A DNA stretch of 64,000 nt from an uncultured Bacilli bacterium (GTDB taxonomy: Bacteria; Bacillota_I; Bacilli_A; RF39; UBA660), in the NCBI GenBank assembly GCA_934095865.1, contig CAKOKU010000002.1, forward strand, positions 1 to 64,000. The letters are read 5' to 3'. The notes beneath the pieces were generated by a model. The model did no database searches and had not been told where the DNA came from. It saw only the letters and a list, made by a program, of their open reading frames with translations. Positions within the stretch are counted from its first letter, which is position 1. Each line of letters opens with the position of its first letter. Shown here in pieces: positions 17,468 to 27,317 of the stretch. Both the position numbers and the translations under genes were made by a program.

Positions 17468-17550
17468 ACTAATCACCATTAATAGTATATACAATTTTAA
17501 AAATATTATTTATATATTGAAATAAAATGTGTTTATATAGAGTTTTAACT

Positions 17551-18306
17551 TTATTTTTTAACTTTTCGTTCTTGAATATGATAAACAATACGTAATGATA
17601 ATTTAGTAGGTAAGAAGCGATTAAGAAAAACGCCAAGACGAATGGTGAAACCAGGAATAATAATAAGTTTGTTTTTAAGCGTTTTATCAATAGCATATTT
17701 GGCAACACGCGCTGATTGTTCTTCTTCTATATTAAATTTACCACCAGCTACTTTGTTAAATTCTGTTGCAACAGGCCCTGGACATAAACAAGAAATCTTG
17801 ACATTACTTTTTGTTTGTCTCAATTCTTCATAGATAGCTAGAGTAAATTTTAAGACGTAATTTTTAGTAGCATAATAAGTATTTAAACGAGGTCCTGCTA
17901 AAAAGCCAGCAGAAGATGCAACGTTTAAAATATGACCTTCATTTTTTTTAACAAAATCTTGAAGAAACAATTTAGTTAAGATATCAACGGCTTTTATGTT
18001 TAAGTTAATCATTTCCAGTTCACGATCTAGATCAGTTTCAGTGGTTAAGCCAAATAAACCAAAACCAGCATTATTAATTAATAAATCTATATTTTTATTC
18101 TTAGTTAATTCATACAATTTATAACAGTTTTCTTCTTGGGCTAAATCTAAAATAATTATTTCTACGTTTGTTTTTAACTGACTTTGTAATTTTTTTAAAC
18201 GTTCTTCTCTTCTAGCGACGAGAATTAAGTCCCATCCTAGACTCGCCAAATATTTAGCCATATCTTTACCAAGACCGCTAGATGCTCCTGTTATTAATGC
18301 TTTCAT
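17551..18306 (-). CDS. Short-chain dehydrogenase/reductase (classical SDR)
   Basis: 251 residues. Rossmann motif TGASSGLG (6-13), NNAG (78-81), and catalytic Ser131, Tyr144 and Lys148 in the YxxxK pattern. An Arg-Arg pair after the second strand (ARREERL) suggests NADP(H) preference. The substrate cannot be told. The C-terminal 60 residues resemble the DltE/YqjQ-like SDR group. A second reading frame inside it (17469-17708) is a shadow. Confidence 0.9.
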   Translation of the reverse strand: MKALITGASSGLGKDMAKYLASLGWDLILVARREERLKKLQSQLKTNVEIIILDLAQEENCYKLYELTKNKNIDLLINNAGFGLFGLTTETDLDRELEMINLNIKAVDILTKLFLQDFVKKNEGHILNVASSAGFLAGPRLNTYYATKNYVLKFTLAIYEELRQTKSNVKISCLCPGPVATEFNKVAGGKFNIEEEQSARVAKYAIDKTLKNKLIIIPGFTIRLGVFLNRFLPTKLSLRIVYHIQERKVKK

Positions 18307-18381
18307 TTTGCATACCCTTCTTTCTAATTATTATTTTACCATATGAACTCATTTTTATTATATAATTGTATAGTGATTAGT

Positions 18382-18639
18382 ATGTTTTTAGTCTATTATT
18401 ATATATTAGTAAATCTCTGGGCTTTTTTATTATTCTTTATTGATAAAAGATTAGCAATTAAAAGAAAATGGCGAATTAGTGAAGCTAATTTAATTGTTAG
18501 TATTTATCTTGGTGGTTGGCTGGGAGCTTGGGGTAGTATGGTTATATTTCATCATAAAACCAAAAAATGGTATTTTAAAGTAAATTTGATTATAGCCTTG
18601 GTTTTACATGGTTATATAATTTCTTTATTGTTAACTTAA
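18382..18639 (+). CDS. DUF1294 family small membrane protein
   Basis: 85 residues from the ATG at 18382, which fits the family length; an ATG at 18343 would add 13 residues. Two or three hydrophobic helices. The family pattern is visible as FFIDKRLAIKRKWRISEANL, then GGWLGAW and a short FHHKTKKWYF. Function unknown in the family. Divergent from the SDR gene; no strong ribosome site. Confidence 0.8.
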   Translation: MFLVYYYILVNLWAFLLFFIDKRLAIKRKWRISEANLIVSIYLGGWLGAWGSMVIFHHKTKKWYFKVNLIIALVLHGYIISLLLT

Positions 18640-18688
18640 AGGAAGATAAAGAATGATTGATATGTATTGATATAGGGAGGATAAAGTT

Positions 18689-19492
18689 ATGGAATTGTTA
18701 ACAATAGTATATAAGTATATTAATAAATTTATTAATATTGATGCGCTAATTTCAGAATTGAAAAGATATAATGCAAAAAAGACAAATGATGATATAGGAG
18801 GGCTTATTAAGGAATTAAAACAAATAAAAAAGGAAACACCAAATGAAATTGATGAAGAGGAAAAGCAAAGACAAGAACAAATTAAAAAGCTTCGTAAAAT
18901 TATGAAAGAACTAATAAATAACAAGGATGAAAAAGTAAGAGAAATGGCAAAAAAGAAAGCAACAAGTTTAGAAAAAGAAGCTAAAATTACTAAAGATGGG
19001 GGAAAGCTTTATGCTTCGACCAAAAACTTATTATCGCAAAATAAAACTGTCATAGAAAATTTTGAAGCCTTAAGTGATGAAGAATTATTAAAAATGATTT
19101 GTCAGTATATATCAGTGCCAAGACCGATTGAATTGTCAAAAACACATTTTAATAAATTAATTGAAATATGTATAAAAAATGATAACAGAGAATGGCTATG
19201 GCGTTTAGCTTTTAATTATGAAAATACTGATATGAATTTACAACAAATTGCTGATTATTTTATTTTAAAAAGAGATGCTTATTACTTGACCGAACTTATT
19301 AGTGCCGTTTTTCAGAAATTAAATATAGATGCAATTGTAGATGAGGTCTTAAGGACTGATGATGCAGACTTTGTTTATGCCATTATAAAACATAAAGACG
19401 CGTGTGAATTTGCTGTTGATGATAAACAAATTGAAAAAGTTAAACATTATTTAGAAACATTAAACAAAAAAGATAATGGTGGTAAGAATTAA
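18689..19492 (+). CDS. Charged helical protein of unknown function
   Basis: 267 residues with a strong GGGAGG ribosome site 8 nt before ATG. Residues about 20-115 are very rich in Lys and Glu and probably coiled coil. Residues about 120-260 form a globular helical part (SDEELLKMICQYISVPRP, REWLWRLAFNYENTDMN). No signal peptide or membrane segment. Family not recognised. The last codons form half of the terminator shared with the convergent pyrophosphatase gene. Confidence 0.75.
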   Translation: MELLTIVYKYINKFINIDALISELKRYNAKKTNDDIGGLIKELKQIKKETPNEIDEEEKQRQEQIKKLRKIMKELINNKDEKVREMAKKKATSLEKEAKITKDGGKLYASTKNLLSQNKTVIENFEALSDEELLKMICQYISVPRPIELSKTHFNKLIEICIKNDNREWLWRLAFNYENTDMNLQQIADYFILKRDAYYLTELISAVFQKLNIDAIVDEVLRTDDADFVYAIIKHKDACEFAVDDKQIEKVKHYLETLNKKDNGGKN

Positions 19493-19514
19493 AACTTATT
19501 TCCATTATCTTTTT
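19467..19514. terminator. Bidirectional terminator overlapping a coding end
   Basis: Perfect 13-bp inverted repeat AAAAAGATAATGG / CCATTATCTTTTT (19467-19479, 19502-19514) with a nested TAAG/CTTA stem. It yields T-tracts on both strands between convergent genes. The left arm encodes the C-terminus of the 267-residue protein. Confidence 0.85.
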
Positions 19515-19519
19515 AATTG

Positions 19520-21142
19520 TTAATTATTTTGAAGGACTGCTGCTAGGGATGGATACATTTGTTTTTTACGTGATACCATATCTGGCATATATACGCCTTC
19601 GTATACTTCACTTAATTTATAGGCTTCGCCAACTATTTCATCGGCACCCGTGCTATAAATTAAATATGAACCATTTTTAACAGGATCTGTAACAAATAAG
19701 GCTGCTACTTTGTAATCATTTTTTACACACATCGTATCAAGATGGGCAATGTAATCAGCTAATTTTTCTTTAATTTCATCAAAATCCATTGTCATAACTT
19801 GACCAATACCAATAGAACAATTGCTTAATTTAAAGGTTTTAAAATCTTGTTCAACAATTTCTGGAATAGTCATACCTTGAATTGAAGAACCAGCCTTTAT
19901 CATAGCCATTCCATATTCTTGAATATCAAGATTAGCAATAGCTGCTAATTTACGAGCTACTTCAATATCCGTATCAGTTGTTGTTGGACTCTTTAGAAGT
20001 AAGGTGTCTGAAAGAATTGCACTTAACATAATACCTGCAATGTTGGTTGGAATTTCAACATTGTTTTCTTTATAAATTTGGTAAATTAATGTACAAGTAC
20101 AACCAACTGGCATAGAACGGAATTGAATTGGTAATGATGTACCAAGATTTCCTAAGTTATGATGGTCAATTATTTCCATAATATTAGCTTCTTCAAGACC
20201 ATCGACACTTTGAATAGGTTGATTATGGTCAACTAAAATTACATTATATTTTTCATAATTATTTTGATCTATTAATCTTAACATACCAACACAAGTATTA
20301 TTTTGATCAACAATTGGATAATTAGTATGACCATATTTATTAGAAATACTAATAAAATTATCACGGTAATCGTCTTCAGTAAACTTAATTGGATTTGGAT
20401 TAATATTAATTGTTTCAATAAAATTACATAATTTCATCTTATTGGCAGTCAAATATGTTGAATCAGCAGTAGTTATAATATTTACATGATGCTCTTTGGC
20501 TTTTTCTAAAAGCTCAGCTGGAAATTGTCTATTGCCAACCATAATTATTAATTTAACATTATTTTCAATGGCATAATCAATAATAAATGGTCTATCAGCC
20601 ACTAATAATACATCATCATTAGTTAACTTTACATCTTCGGTAAAAGTTTTACTCTTGTATGCAGCAGCAATGATGTTACCTTTTATAGCCTCATCAAAAC
20701 GTAAAACCTCTTTGCCATTAAGAACCTTTAAAATATTAGCATATGATGTATCTAGAGAATAAACATCACCTTGAATTAATGTTTTTACTATTTCTTTAAC
20801 ATTAATATAGCCTATTAATTTTCTATTATCATCAACTAAAGGTAAACCCGTTACGCCAAGTCTTTGTAATTCATTAAAGGTTTCATAAATTGATGTATGT
20901 TCATTAATATAAGCGTCTTTTAAATATGTCATATTTTTAATTTGAACTTTTACATCATTTAAATAACGTGGCTCTGGAATATTAAAATGTTCTAAAACAA
21001 ACTTTGTTTCTTTATTAATATTACCTAAAACACGTGGTTCAGTATCCCAACCTAATTTATTTTTTAAGTAAGAATAACTGATTGATGCACATACTGCATC
21101 AGTATCTGGCTTTTTGTGGCCAAAAACATAAGTTTTATTCAT
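19520..21142 (-). CDS. ppaC: Manganese-dependent inorganic pyrophosphatase with CBS-DRTGG insert
   Basis: Family II (DHH) pyrophosphatase: hydrolyses PPi to phosphate. 540 residues instead of about 310 because two CBS domains and a DRTGG domain are inserted between the first and second DHH motifs (about 65-300). Metal motifs are GHKKPDTDA (8-16), VDHNQ and DHH near 335. The C-terminal DHHA2 domain ends with RKKQMYPSLAAVL. CBS inserts in this family bind adenine nucleotides, so AMP/ATP regulation is likely. Confidence 0.96.
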   Translation of the reverse strand: MNKTYVFGHKKPDTDAVCASISYSYLKNKLGWDTEPRVLGNINKETKFVLEHFNIPEPRYLNDVKVQIKNMTYLKDAYINEHTSIYETFNELQRLGVTGLPLVDDNRKLIGYINVKEIVKTLIQGDVYSLDTSYANILKVLNGKEVLRFDEAIKGNIIAAAYKSKTFTEDVKLTNDDVLLVADRPFIIDYAIENNVKLIIMVGNRQFPAELLEKAKEHHVNIITTADSTYLTANKMKLCNFIETININPNPIKFTEDDYRDNFISISNKYGHTNYPIVDQNNTCVGMLRLIDQNNYEKYNVILVDHNQPIQSVDGLEEANIMEIIDHHNLGNLGTSLPIQFRSMPVGCTCTLIYQIYKENNVEIPTNIAGIMLSAILSDTLLLKSPTTTDTDIEVARKLAAIANLDIQEYGMAMIKAGSSIQGMTIPEIVEQDFKTFKLSNCSIGIGQVMTMDFDEIKEKLADYIAHLDTMCVKNDYKVAALFVTDPVKNGSYLIYSTGADEIVGEAYKLSEVYEGVYMPDMVSRKKQMYPSLAAVLQNN

Positions 21143-21172
21143 TTTTATTGCACTTCCCTCTTTGATATGGCT

Positions 21173-21181
21173 ATTATAACA
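21173..21181 (-). promoter_or_regulatory. Extended -10 of ppaC
   Basis: TGTTATAAT (extended -10) on the minus strand about 30 bp before the start; the -35 region is poor. Confidence 0.5.
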
Positions 21182-21235
21182 TAGTTTTATTTTGGAAGTA
21201 CATAATTTTAATAAGTATATTTATAAATAAGTAAG

Positions 21236-23191
21236 CTATTTACTTGATTTCATTTCAAATAGAATATCTCTTAATTCCATAGCTCTTTCAAAGTCTAAAT
21301 TCTTAGCGGCTTCATTCATTTGTGTTTCAATTGATTGCATTAATAAAGCTTTTTCTTTTTTATTCATTTTAGTATTTGTTTTATTAGAATCAGTTTTAAC
21401 TTCATTAGATACAACATCTCTTATTTCTTTGATGATAGTTTTAGGAATAATATGATGTTGTTTATTATATTCTTCTTGAATAGAACGACGACGATTGGTT
21501 TCTTTGATAGTTTCTGCCATTGCTTCGCTCATTGTATCTGCGTACATTATAACATGACCATCGGCATTTCTAGCAGCGCGACCAACGGTTTGAATAAGGC
21601 TTCTAGTACTTCGCAAGAATCCTTGCTTGTCAGCATCCATTATACAAATTAACGAAACTTCTGGGATATCAATTCCTTCTCTTAATAAATTGATACCAAC
21701 AACACAATCGTATTTTCCTTGACGTAAATCATGAATAATTTTTAAACGTTCTAGTGTTTTTACTTCACTGTGTAGATAAGCAACCTTAATTCCGACTTCT
21801 TTTAAATAATTAGTTAGTTCTTCAGCCATTCTAATTGTTAAAGTAGTTATTAAAACACGTTCATTTTTGGCTTTACGTTTATTGATTTCACCAATAATAT
21901 CATCTATTTGGCCTTCGGTTGGACGAATTTCAATATTAGGATCCAGTAAGCCGGTTGGACGAATAATTTGTTCGACATACTGGTTATGGGTATGTTCTAA
22001 TTCTAGATCGCCAGGTGTTGCTGAAACATAAATTACTTGATTTATTTTTTGTTCAAATTCATCATATTTTAACGGTCTATTATCAAGGGCACTAGGTAAT
22101 CTAAAACCATATTCAACCAGTGTTGATTTACGCATTCTATCACCATTATACATTCCACGAACTTGAGGTAAGGTAACATGAGATTCATCTACTACTAAAA
22201 GGTAATCATCAGGGAAAAAGTCCATCAATGTGCAAGGTGTTTCGCCTTCACCACGGAGAGCTAGATGACGAGAATAATTTTCAACACCACTACAAAAACC
22301 CGTTTCTTTTAACATTTCAATATCATAGTTAACTCGTTCACGTAAACGTTGTTCTTCAATGAATTTATTATTGGCCTTAAAATACGTTAATCTTTCGTCT
22401 AATTCAGTTTGAATTCTTATAATGGCTTCGTTTAGTTTATCTTTACTAGTAACAAAGTGAGTTGCAGGGAAGATAGATACATTTTTTACTTGTCGTTCCA
22501 TAGCGCCAGTTAAGGGATCAAAAATAGAAATACGATCAACTTCGTCACCAAATAATTCAATTTTAATGCCATGTGATTTTTCGCTGGCTAAAATGATATC
22601 AATTGTATCTCCGTGAACACGGAAAGTTCCACGATGAAAGTCTAAATCATTACGTTCATAAGTCATATCTACTAGACGATTTAGAATCTCACCACGGCTT
22701 ATTTTTTGGCCGACACTTAATATTAGCATTGAATTAACATAGTCTTCTTTGTCACCAATACCATAAATACATGATACAGAAGCAACAACAATGACATCAC
22801 GATTATTAATTAAATTGGATGTAGCACCATGTCGTAATTCATCAATTTCATCGTTAATAGAACTGTCTTTTTCGATGTAGGTATCACTAGATGGGACGTA
22901 GGCTTCTGGCTGGTAATAATCGTAATAAGAAACAAAGTATTCGACGTGATTATTTGGAAAAAATTCTTTAAGTTCACTATAAAGTTGACCAGCAAGGGTT
23001 TTGTTATGGGCTAAAACTAGAGTTGGTTTATTAGTTTTAGCAATTACATTGGCAATAGTAAATGTTTTTCCTGTACCGGTTGCCCCTAGTAATACTTGTT
23101 CTTTTTTGCCTTCTTTTAGACCTTCAACTAATTCTTTGATAGCTTCTGGTTGGTCACCACTTGGTTGATATTTTGATACTAGTTCAAACAT
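21236..23191 (-). CDS. uvrB: Excinuclease ABC subunit B
   Basis: Helicase-like damage verifier of nucleotide excision repair. 651 residues, full length. Walker A GATGTGKT near residue 39, the damage-probing beta hairpin [12 protein letters not shown] near 92, DESH near 338, helicase motif [11 protein letters not shown], and a C-terminal UVR domain (about 610-651) for UvrC contact. Stands alone with its own promoter; not linked to uvrA. Confidence 0.98.
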   Translation of the reverse strand: MFELVSKYQPSGDQPEAIKELVEGLKEGKKEQVLLGATGTGKTFTIANVIAKTNKPTLVLAHNKTLAGQLYSELKEFFPNNHVEYFVSYYDYYQPEAYVPSSDTYIEKDSSINDEIDELRHGATSNLINNRDVIVVASVSCIYGIGDKEDYVNSMLILSVGQKISRGEILNRLVDMTYERNDLDFHRGTFRVHGDTIDIILASEKSHGIKIELFGDEVDRISIFDPLTGAMERQVKNVSIFPATHFVTSKDKLNEAIIRIQTELDERLTYFKANNKFIEEQRLRERVNYDIEMLKETGFCSGVENYSRHLALRGEGETPCTLMDFFPDDYLLVVDESHVTLPQVRGMYNGDRMRKSTLVEYGFRLPSALDNRPLKYDEFEQKINQVIYVSATPGDLELEHTHNQYVEQIIRPTGLLDPNIEIRPTEGQIDDIIGEINKRKAKNERVLITTLTIRMAEELTNYLKEVGIKVAYLHSEVKTLERLKIIHDLRQGKYDCVVGINLLREGIDIPEVSLICIMDADKQGFLRSTRSLIQTVGRAARNADGHVIMYADTMSEAMAETIKETNRRRSIQEEYNKQHHIIPKTIIKEIRDVVSNEVKTDSNKTNTKMNKKEKALLMQSIETQMNEAAKNLDFERAMELRDILFEMKSSK

Positions 23192-23258
23192 AGTTAATTC
23201 TCCTTTTATATTTTTAGTTTATTTAATTATTCAGTATTAATACTATAAAGTGTTACGT

Positions 23259-23287
23259 ATTTTATCATAATATGTTCTTGTAAACAA
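23259..23287 (-). promoter_or_regulatory. Probable uvrB promoter
   Basis: TTGTTT (23282-23287), 17 bp, TAAAAT (23259-23264) on the minus strand. No LexA/DinR-type GAAC-N4-GTTC box was found beside it. Confidence 0.5.
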
Positions 23288-23291
23288 TAAA

Positions 23292-24578
23292 TTAGTATAA
23301 ATGATAGCCTGACTTTTTATGACCTCTAGCGTATGGAAACGTAATTCTTTTAAATTCTATTACATCTACATTTTGTGGTTCGAAGATATTAACGGCATTA
23401 CCAAAGCCTAAGCGATTGAAGAAATCCTTCATTAAAAGGGCTGATTCATCATAATTATCTTTTCTAATTTCGGCTCTTGATGAAGCATAATCGGCAACCC
23501 ATACGCCTAAAAGAGTCGATTTAATAGCAGTATTTAATTTCTGGCCGCTTAATCTTCTGGCAATAGTACTACCATATCTATTATGCGAATCTACTTTACC
23601 TAATTTATCACAGTAAGTAGCAAAATAGCAAAGACCAACAATATACACATCTGTATCTTCTTTTGGCAAAGTATTCAAGGCATCAAGAAAAGGACAATAA
23701 CAAATAGTATCATCATCTTGCATAAAAAGTTCAATGTCAATTAGTTTTACTTTTTGTCCAAAGATTTCAACTTCATACTCGCCAAATCTTTTTATAGCAT
23801 CGACGCCCACATCAAGACCGGTTATAGGTTCTACGGTGATGGAAGTATCTTTTATAAAACCTTTTTCGACTTCAGAAATGAAGTGATTCATAAATTGTTC
23901 GATTATGTAGTTTGATATTTTTGGATATTCTGAACTTAGTGGATAACGAAAGTTAACATTTTCACTAATAAATCTGCTAAGTTGGAAATCATCAAGAAAT
24001 GGGTAATTGCTCTTTAGGTATGCTTGTAAGTCGCTGCGGGCATTATTTGTTTCTTCTAATTCTTTTAATGTACTTTGGGAAACAATACATTCTGATAATG
24101 AAGCAAAAAAGGCAATTAAAGAAGCACCCGTAATTTCGTAATTGTAATCAGGAGTAACGATTTGAAGCGAAGAAGCTTTTTTTGGCTCAGCACGACCAGA
24201 GATAACAGTCTTTATTTTATTATTTAGGCTTAAAGTTGCACTCAAACTAATTCCTTCGGGATATTTTTCAATAATAATTCCATCATAACAGACGGCATTC
24301 ATGTAGTTTTCTGATAAAATTTCAAGAGATATGCACTCCGCTCTATTGTTGGTTGGCTGTTTATATAGCAGTTGATTACGATCATTAAAAAGAGAATTTT
24401 TATATGCCGCTCCTTTATCAGGAAGATTAGTAAATAAGTTATAAATGAAGTCATAAAATAAATCTTGTTCTTTTTTAGACAATTCCATGAAAAAATCAGG
24501 ATTTTTTCTAATTAAATCTCTTAAATTGCCATAAGCTTGGTAATCAATTTTACTTGGTTCTATATTATTGAAATTCAT
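23292..24578 (-). CDS. Protein of unknown function (428 aa) after DUF2130 gene
   Basis: 428 residues, soluble-looking, no signal peptide or long hydrophobic helix. I recognise no family. Visible landmarks are the acidic QDDDTICYCPFLDALN stretch (about 290-305) and a C-terminal part rich in aromatic and basic residues. It is the last of three closely spaced genes (15 bp after DUF2130), so it probably belongs to the same pathway as that nuclease-like protein. Confidence 0.75.
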   Translation of the reverse strand: MNFNNIEPSKIDYQAYGNLRDLIRKNPDFFMELSKKEQDLFYDFIYNLFTNLPDKGAAYKNSLFNDRNQLLYKQPTNNRAECISLEILSENYMNAVCYDGIIIEKYPEGISLSATLSLNNKIKTVISGRAEPKKASSLQIVTPDYNYEITGASLIAFFASLSECIVSQSTLKELEETNNARSDLQAYLKSNYPFLDDFQLSRFISENVNFRYPLSSEYPKISNYIIEQFMNHFISEVEKGFIKDTSITVEPITGLDVGVDAIKRFGEYEVEIFGQKVKLIDIELFMQDDDTICYCPFLDALNTLPKEDTDVYIVGLCYFATYCDKLGKVDSHNRYGSTIARRLSGQKLNTAIKSTLLGVWVADYASSRAEIRKDNYDESALLMKDFFNRLGFGNAVNIFEPQNVDVIEFKRITFPYARGHKKSGYHLY

Positions 24579-24593
24579 AAATTATTCCTTTCT

Positions 24594-26057
24594 TTAGTTT
24601 GTAAATTCTTCAATTGTTTCTGATTGATTAGTAACAGAATGCTTATCTTCATTGGACTTCTTCTCATCCAAGGCAGCAAACATATCTTTAACGGTTTTAC
24701 TATTATTAGTTAATTTTTTGATAGTCAAAGCATCAGCTTTATCATTAGCTAAGCGTAAATTTTTATCACTTGATAACAAAGCTTCTTTAGTTTTTTGTAA
24801 ATGTTCAATAGTTTTATCAATTTCATCAATAGCTTTATGGAATTTTTCACTAGCTAAACGGTAATTACGACTAAATTCACTTTTAAATTTATTCATATTA
24901 TCTTCAAAGTTGGAGATATCAATATTTTGATTTTGAACAATAGCTAGTTCTTTTTTGTACTCTAATGTATTTAGGCCCATACTTCTAATCAATGTAATTA
25001 AAGGGATAAAGAATTGGGGACGAATAACATACATTTTGGGATACTTATAAGATACGTCGACAATACCACTGTTATAATAATCATTATCAATTTCTAGTAA
25101 AGAAACTAACACGGCATATTCACACTTCTTTTCATTACGATCCTTATCAAGTTCTTTAAAAAAGTCTTCATTTTTATGCTTACTGCTAGTAGTATCAGCC
25201 TCATTTTTCATTTCAAACATAATTGAAGTTATCTCGGTTTTATCATCATCAAAATCACGGTAAATAAAATCACCTTTGGAACCAGTTTTTATATCATTAT
25301 CTTTTTCAAAGTAAGCATTTTTAAATAATGGGCGTAATTTATTAAATTCATTGTTGCAATGAACTTCTAGTGATTCGCCTATCATTTTAGTTGATTGGCG
25401 AGCTTTAAAATCACGGTAATATTCAATTTGCTCATCTTTATTTTTAAGTTTTTCTTGAAAGGCTTCCTTAAGATTAGCTTCTTTTAATTCATATTCTTTT
25501 TTAGAGGTCTCTAATTTGCTTGTAAGTTCGGTAATTTCTTGCTGCTTTTTATTTATCTTTTCTTCTAATTCTAGCTTATGATTACTATCTTGAAGAGCCA
25601 ATTTATTATTTAAAGTGGTAATTTCCTGTTCTTGGGCAAAAATCTTATCATCATATTCCTTGGCCGTTGTTAATTTGGTTAAACTTTCTTTACTTTTTAG
25701 CTCTGATTTTAAAGCTGCTATTTCTTGATTTTTAGTACTTAATTCTGTTTGCAGTTTTTCTTTATTTTCAGACTCAATAGTTTTTAATTGAGATTGTAGC
25801 TTGGTAATTTCTTCAGATTGCTCATGAAGTTTTTGACCATAAGAGGTCGTAGCCTTATGAAGAGATTCTTCATATTCACCTTTTAAAGTTGCCTTTTGGA
25901 TGGCGAGGGCTTGATTTTTAGCATTTTCAAGAGCAGATTGACGACTATCTATTTCCTTTTGAAATTCCTTATCTCTTATTTGTTTAGCAATAGAAGCATA
26001 ATCTTCTTCCTTTATTTGAAAAACGGTTTTACAATTGGGACACTTAATTTCATTCAT
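24594..26057 (-). CDS. DUF2130 family coiled-coil protein
   Basis: 487 residues. N-terminal zinc-ribbon half CPNCKTVF (6-13), long coiled coil (about 25-215), then the DUF2130 domain (about 218-370) and a helical tail. The domain contains GDF (262-264) and FEMK (281-284), which look like the acidic-residue/ExK pattern of restriction-like PD-(D/E)XK nucleases; this is an inference. 15 bp separate it from both neighbours. Function in the family is unknown. Confidence 0.85.
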   Translation of the reverse strand: MNEIKCPNCKTVFQIKEEDYASIAKQIRDKEFQKEIDSRQSALENAKNQALAIQKATLKGEYEESLHKATTSYGQKLHEQSEEITKLQSQLKTIESENKEKLQTELSTKNQEIAALKSELKSKESLTKLTTAKEYDDKIFAQEQEITTLNNKLALQDSNHKLELEEKINKKQQEITELTSKLETSKKEYELKEANLKEAFQEKLKNKDEQIEYYRDFKARQSTKMIGESLEVHCNNEFNKLRPLFKNAYFEKDNDIKTGSKGDFIYRDFDDDKTEITSIMFEMKNEADTTSSKHKNEDFFKELDKDRNEKKCEYAVLVSLLEIDNDYYNSGIVDVSYKYPKMYVIRPQFFIPLITLIRSMGLNTLEYKKELAIVQNQNIDISNFEDNMNKFKSEFSRNYRLASEKFHKAIDEIDKTIEHLQKTKEALLSSDKNLRLANDKADALTIKKLTNNSKTVKDMFAALDEKKSNEDKHSVTNQSETIEEFTN

Positions 26058-26072
26058 AGTTATTCTACCTTT

Positions 26073-26981
26073 CTATTTTTTTAGATTATCTGTTAAAAAT
26101 AAATATACTAGTTCTAACATTATATTACTGGAGTCTGGGTCATAAAATCCGTGGTCAGTGGCACCATAATCGTGCTGTTTACTTAGTATTTCTATGGTAA
26201 CATGAGAATTTATTTCTTCTGCTTGTTCAATTGCTGGCAATATCACTGATGAAGGATATAGTTTATCTTGTGATGACAATATATAAAGAGTTGGTATCTG
26301 TAAATGAGCGTACTCAGAGGTGATATTGTAATTTTCTTCGGCTTCGTATAAAGTCTTTGGCCCTTCAAAAATGCCTTTAATTCCAGTAAATTGTTTTTTA
26401 TTTGTTAAAATATTAACTTGCTTTTGGTAAATGAATTTATTATTTGGATCTTTATTATAAATAACTTGTGGTGTAAGCGGCGCGATGGATACCACTGATT
26501 TAACAACAAATGACCTATCCCATAATTTTGTAAGATAATATTCATTTATTAAAGAGCCAACACCGGTACCGACAAAGCAAAAATTTTGGAAACCATACTT
26601 ATTTTTTAGATATTTGACAATATCTCGTAAATCTTTAGCATAACGCATATAAAGCATATCTCTTCTGTCATAACTATCACCTTCGAGGCTGTTACCATGA
26701 TTTCTTAAGTCATACCGGAAAGTAGCGACGTCATTATTTTCATTAAGACTATTAGTTAATATTTCATAATTTCCATATTTTTTTCTAGAAAATACAGTTC
26801 TGTTGTCTATTTTTTTAATCGTATTATTTTCAATTACAGGGTAAAGACCATTTTCATTTTTATCATAGCCACCCTCATGACTCAAAATAACGACAGTTTT
26901 TGATTGAATATTTCCTGTTAGAATGCCTTGGATTTGCCACTCATTTTCACTAAATTTTTGAACATTTATTGTCTCATTCAT
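26073..26981 (-). CDS. Alpha/beta hydrolase-fold protein lacking the nucleophilic serine
   Basis: 302 residues from the ATG at 26979-26981. The fold is indicated by VVILSHEGG, TFRYDLRNHGNS (about 87-98) and the elbow GTGVG (138-142). In a canonical hydrolase the middle residue of GxSxG is Ser; here it is Gly140. The candidate acid (SSQDKLY) and His (HDYGATDHGF) are present. It may be a non-enzymatic binder or use Ser143. First gene of the operon with DUF2130 and the 428-residue protein. Confidence 0.8.
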   Translation of the reverse strand: MNETINVQKFSENEWQIQGILTGNIQSKTVVILSHEGGYDKNENGLYPVIENNTIKKIDNRTVFSRKKYGNYEILTNSLNENNDVATFRYDLRNHGNSLEGDSYDRRDMLYMRYAKDLRDIVKYLKNKYGFQNFCFVGTGVGSLINEYYLTKLWDRSFVVKSVVSIAPLTPQVIYNKDPNNKFIYQKQVNILTNKKQFTGIKGIFEGPKTLYEAEENYNITSEYAHLQIPTLYILSSQDKLYPSSVILPAIEQAEEINSHVTIEILSKQHDYGATDHGFYDPDSSNIMLELVYLFLTDNLKK

Positions 26982-27026
26982 ATAAATCACTTCTTAATTA
27001 TAACATTTAGTTTTTTATTTTTGTAT

Positions 27027-27054
27027 ATTATAGAAAAAAAGTTCTGACAAGCAA
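27027..27054 (-). promoter_or_regulatory. Promoter of hydrolase/DUF2130 operon
   Basis: TTGCTT (27049-27054), 16 bp, TATAAT (27027-27032) on the minus strand; the -35 lies within the loop of the preceding terminator. Confidence 0.6.
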
Positions 27055-27061
27055 AACTTTT
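27034..27061 (-). terminator. Terminator of the 86/816/85-residue operon
   Basis: AAAAGTT/AACTTTT 7-bp stem on the minus strand followed by a run of T, overlapping the stop codon of the 85-residue gene. Confidence 0.7.
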
Positions 27062-27317
27062 AATCTATAAATAAGCTTTTTAATTGGTTAGCTGTAAATA
27101 ATTTATATAAATAAGCATTTAGTTCTTTGTTATCAACATTTGTTAAATTCAATTTATCATTTATAATTGTAACTTCTAAAATATAATATTTTCCAGTTAT
27201 ATTTTCTGTTAATTTATCATATTGCAGAGCATAGATATATTTTCTATTTTCATAAATTATTTCATCAGCCACATACACGCTTAAGCCATTTTTTAAGTTA
27301 ATTATTTTATTCTTCAT
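27060..27317 (-). CDS. Small protein of unknown function, downstream of 816-aa protein
   Basis: 85 residues, predicted mostly beta (ILKNGLSVYVADEI, YENRKYIYALQYDKL) with a short C-terminal helix. Its layout resembles the 86-residue protein at the other end of the operon, so the two may be related. The pattern recalls DUF1292-like small proteins, but this is weak. Its ATG overlaps the stop of the 816-residue gene (ATGA), so the two are translationally coupled. Confidence 0.7.
   Translation of the reverse strand: MKNKIINLKNGLSVYVADEIIYENRKYIYALQYDKLTENITGKYYILEVTIINDKLNLTNVDNKELNAYLYKLFTANQLKSLFID

Noticed and set aside
17469..17708. 79-codon minus frame overlapping the SDR gene end and TspO upstream region
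   Set aside because: It runs inside the well-supported SDR frame and has a hydrophobic, low-complexity product.
18631..18924. 97-codon minus frame opposite the start of the 267-residue gene
   Set aside because: The plus-strand gene has a strong ribosome site and a plausible protein; the minus product is a serine/isoleucine-rich shadow.
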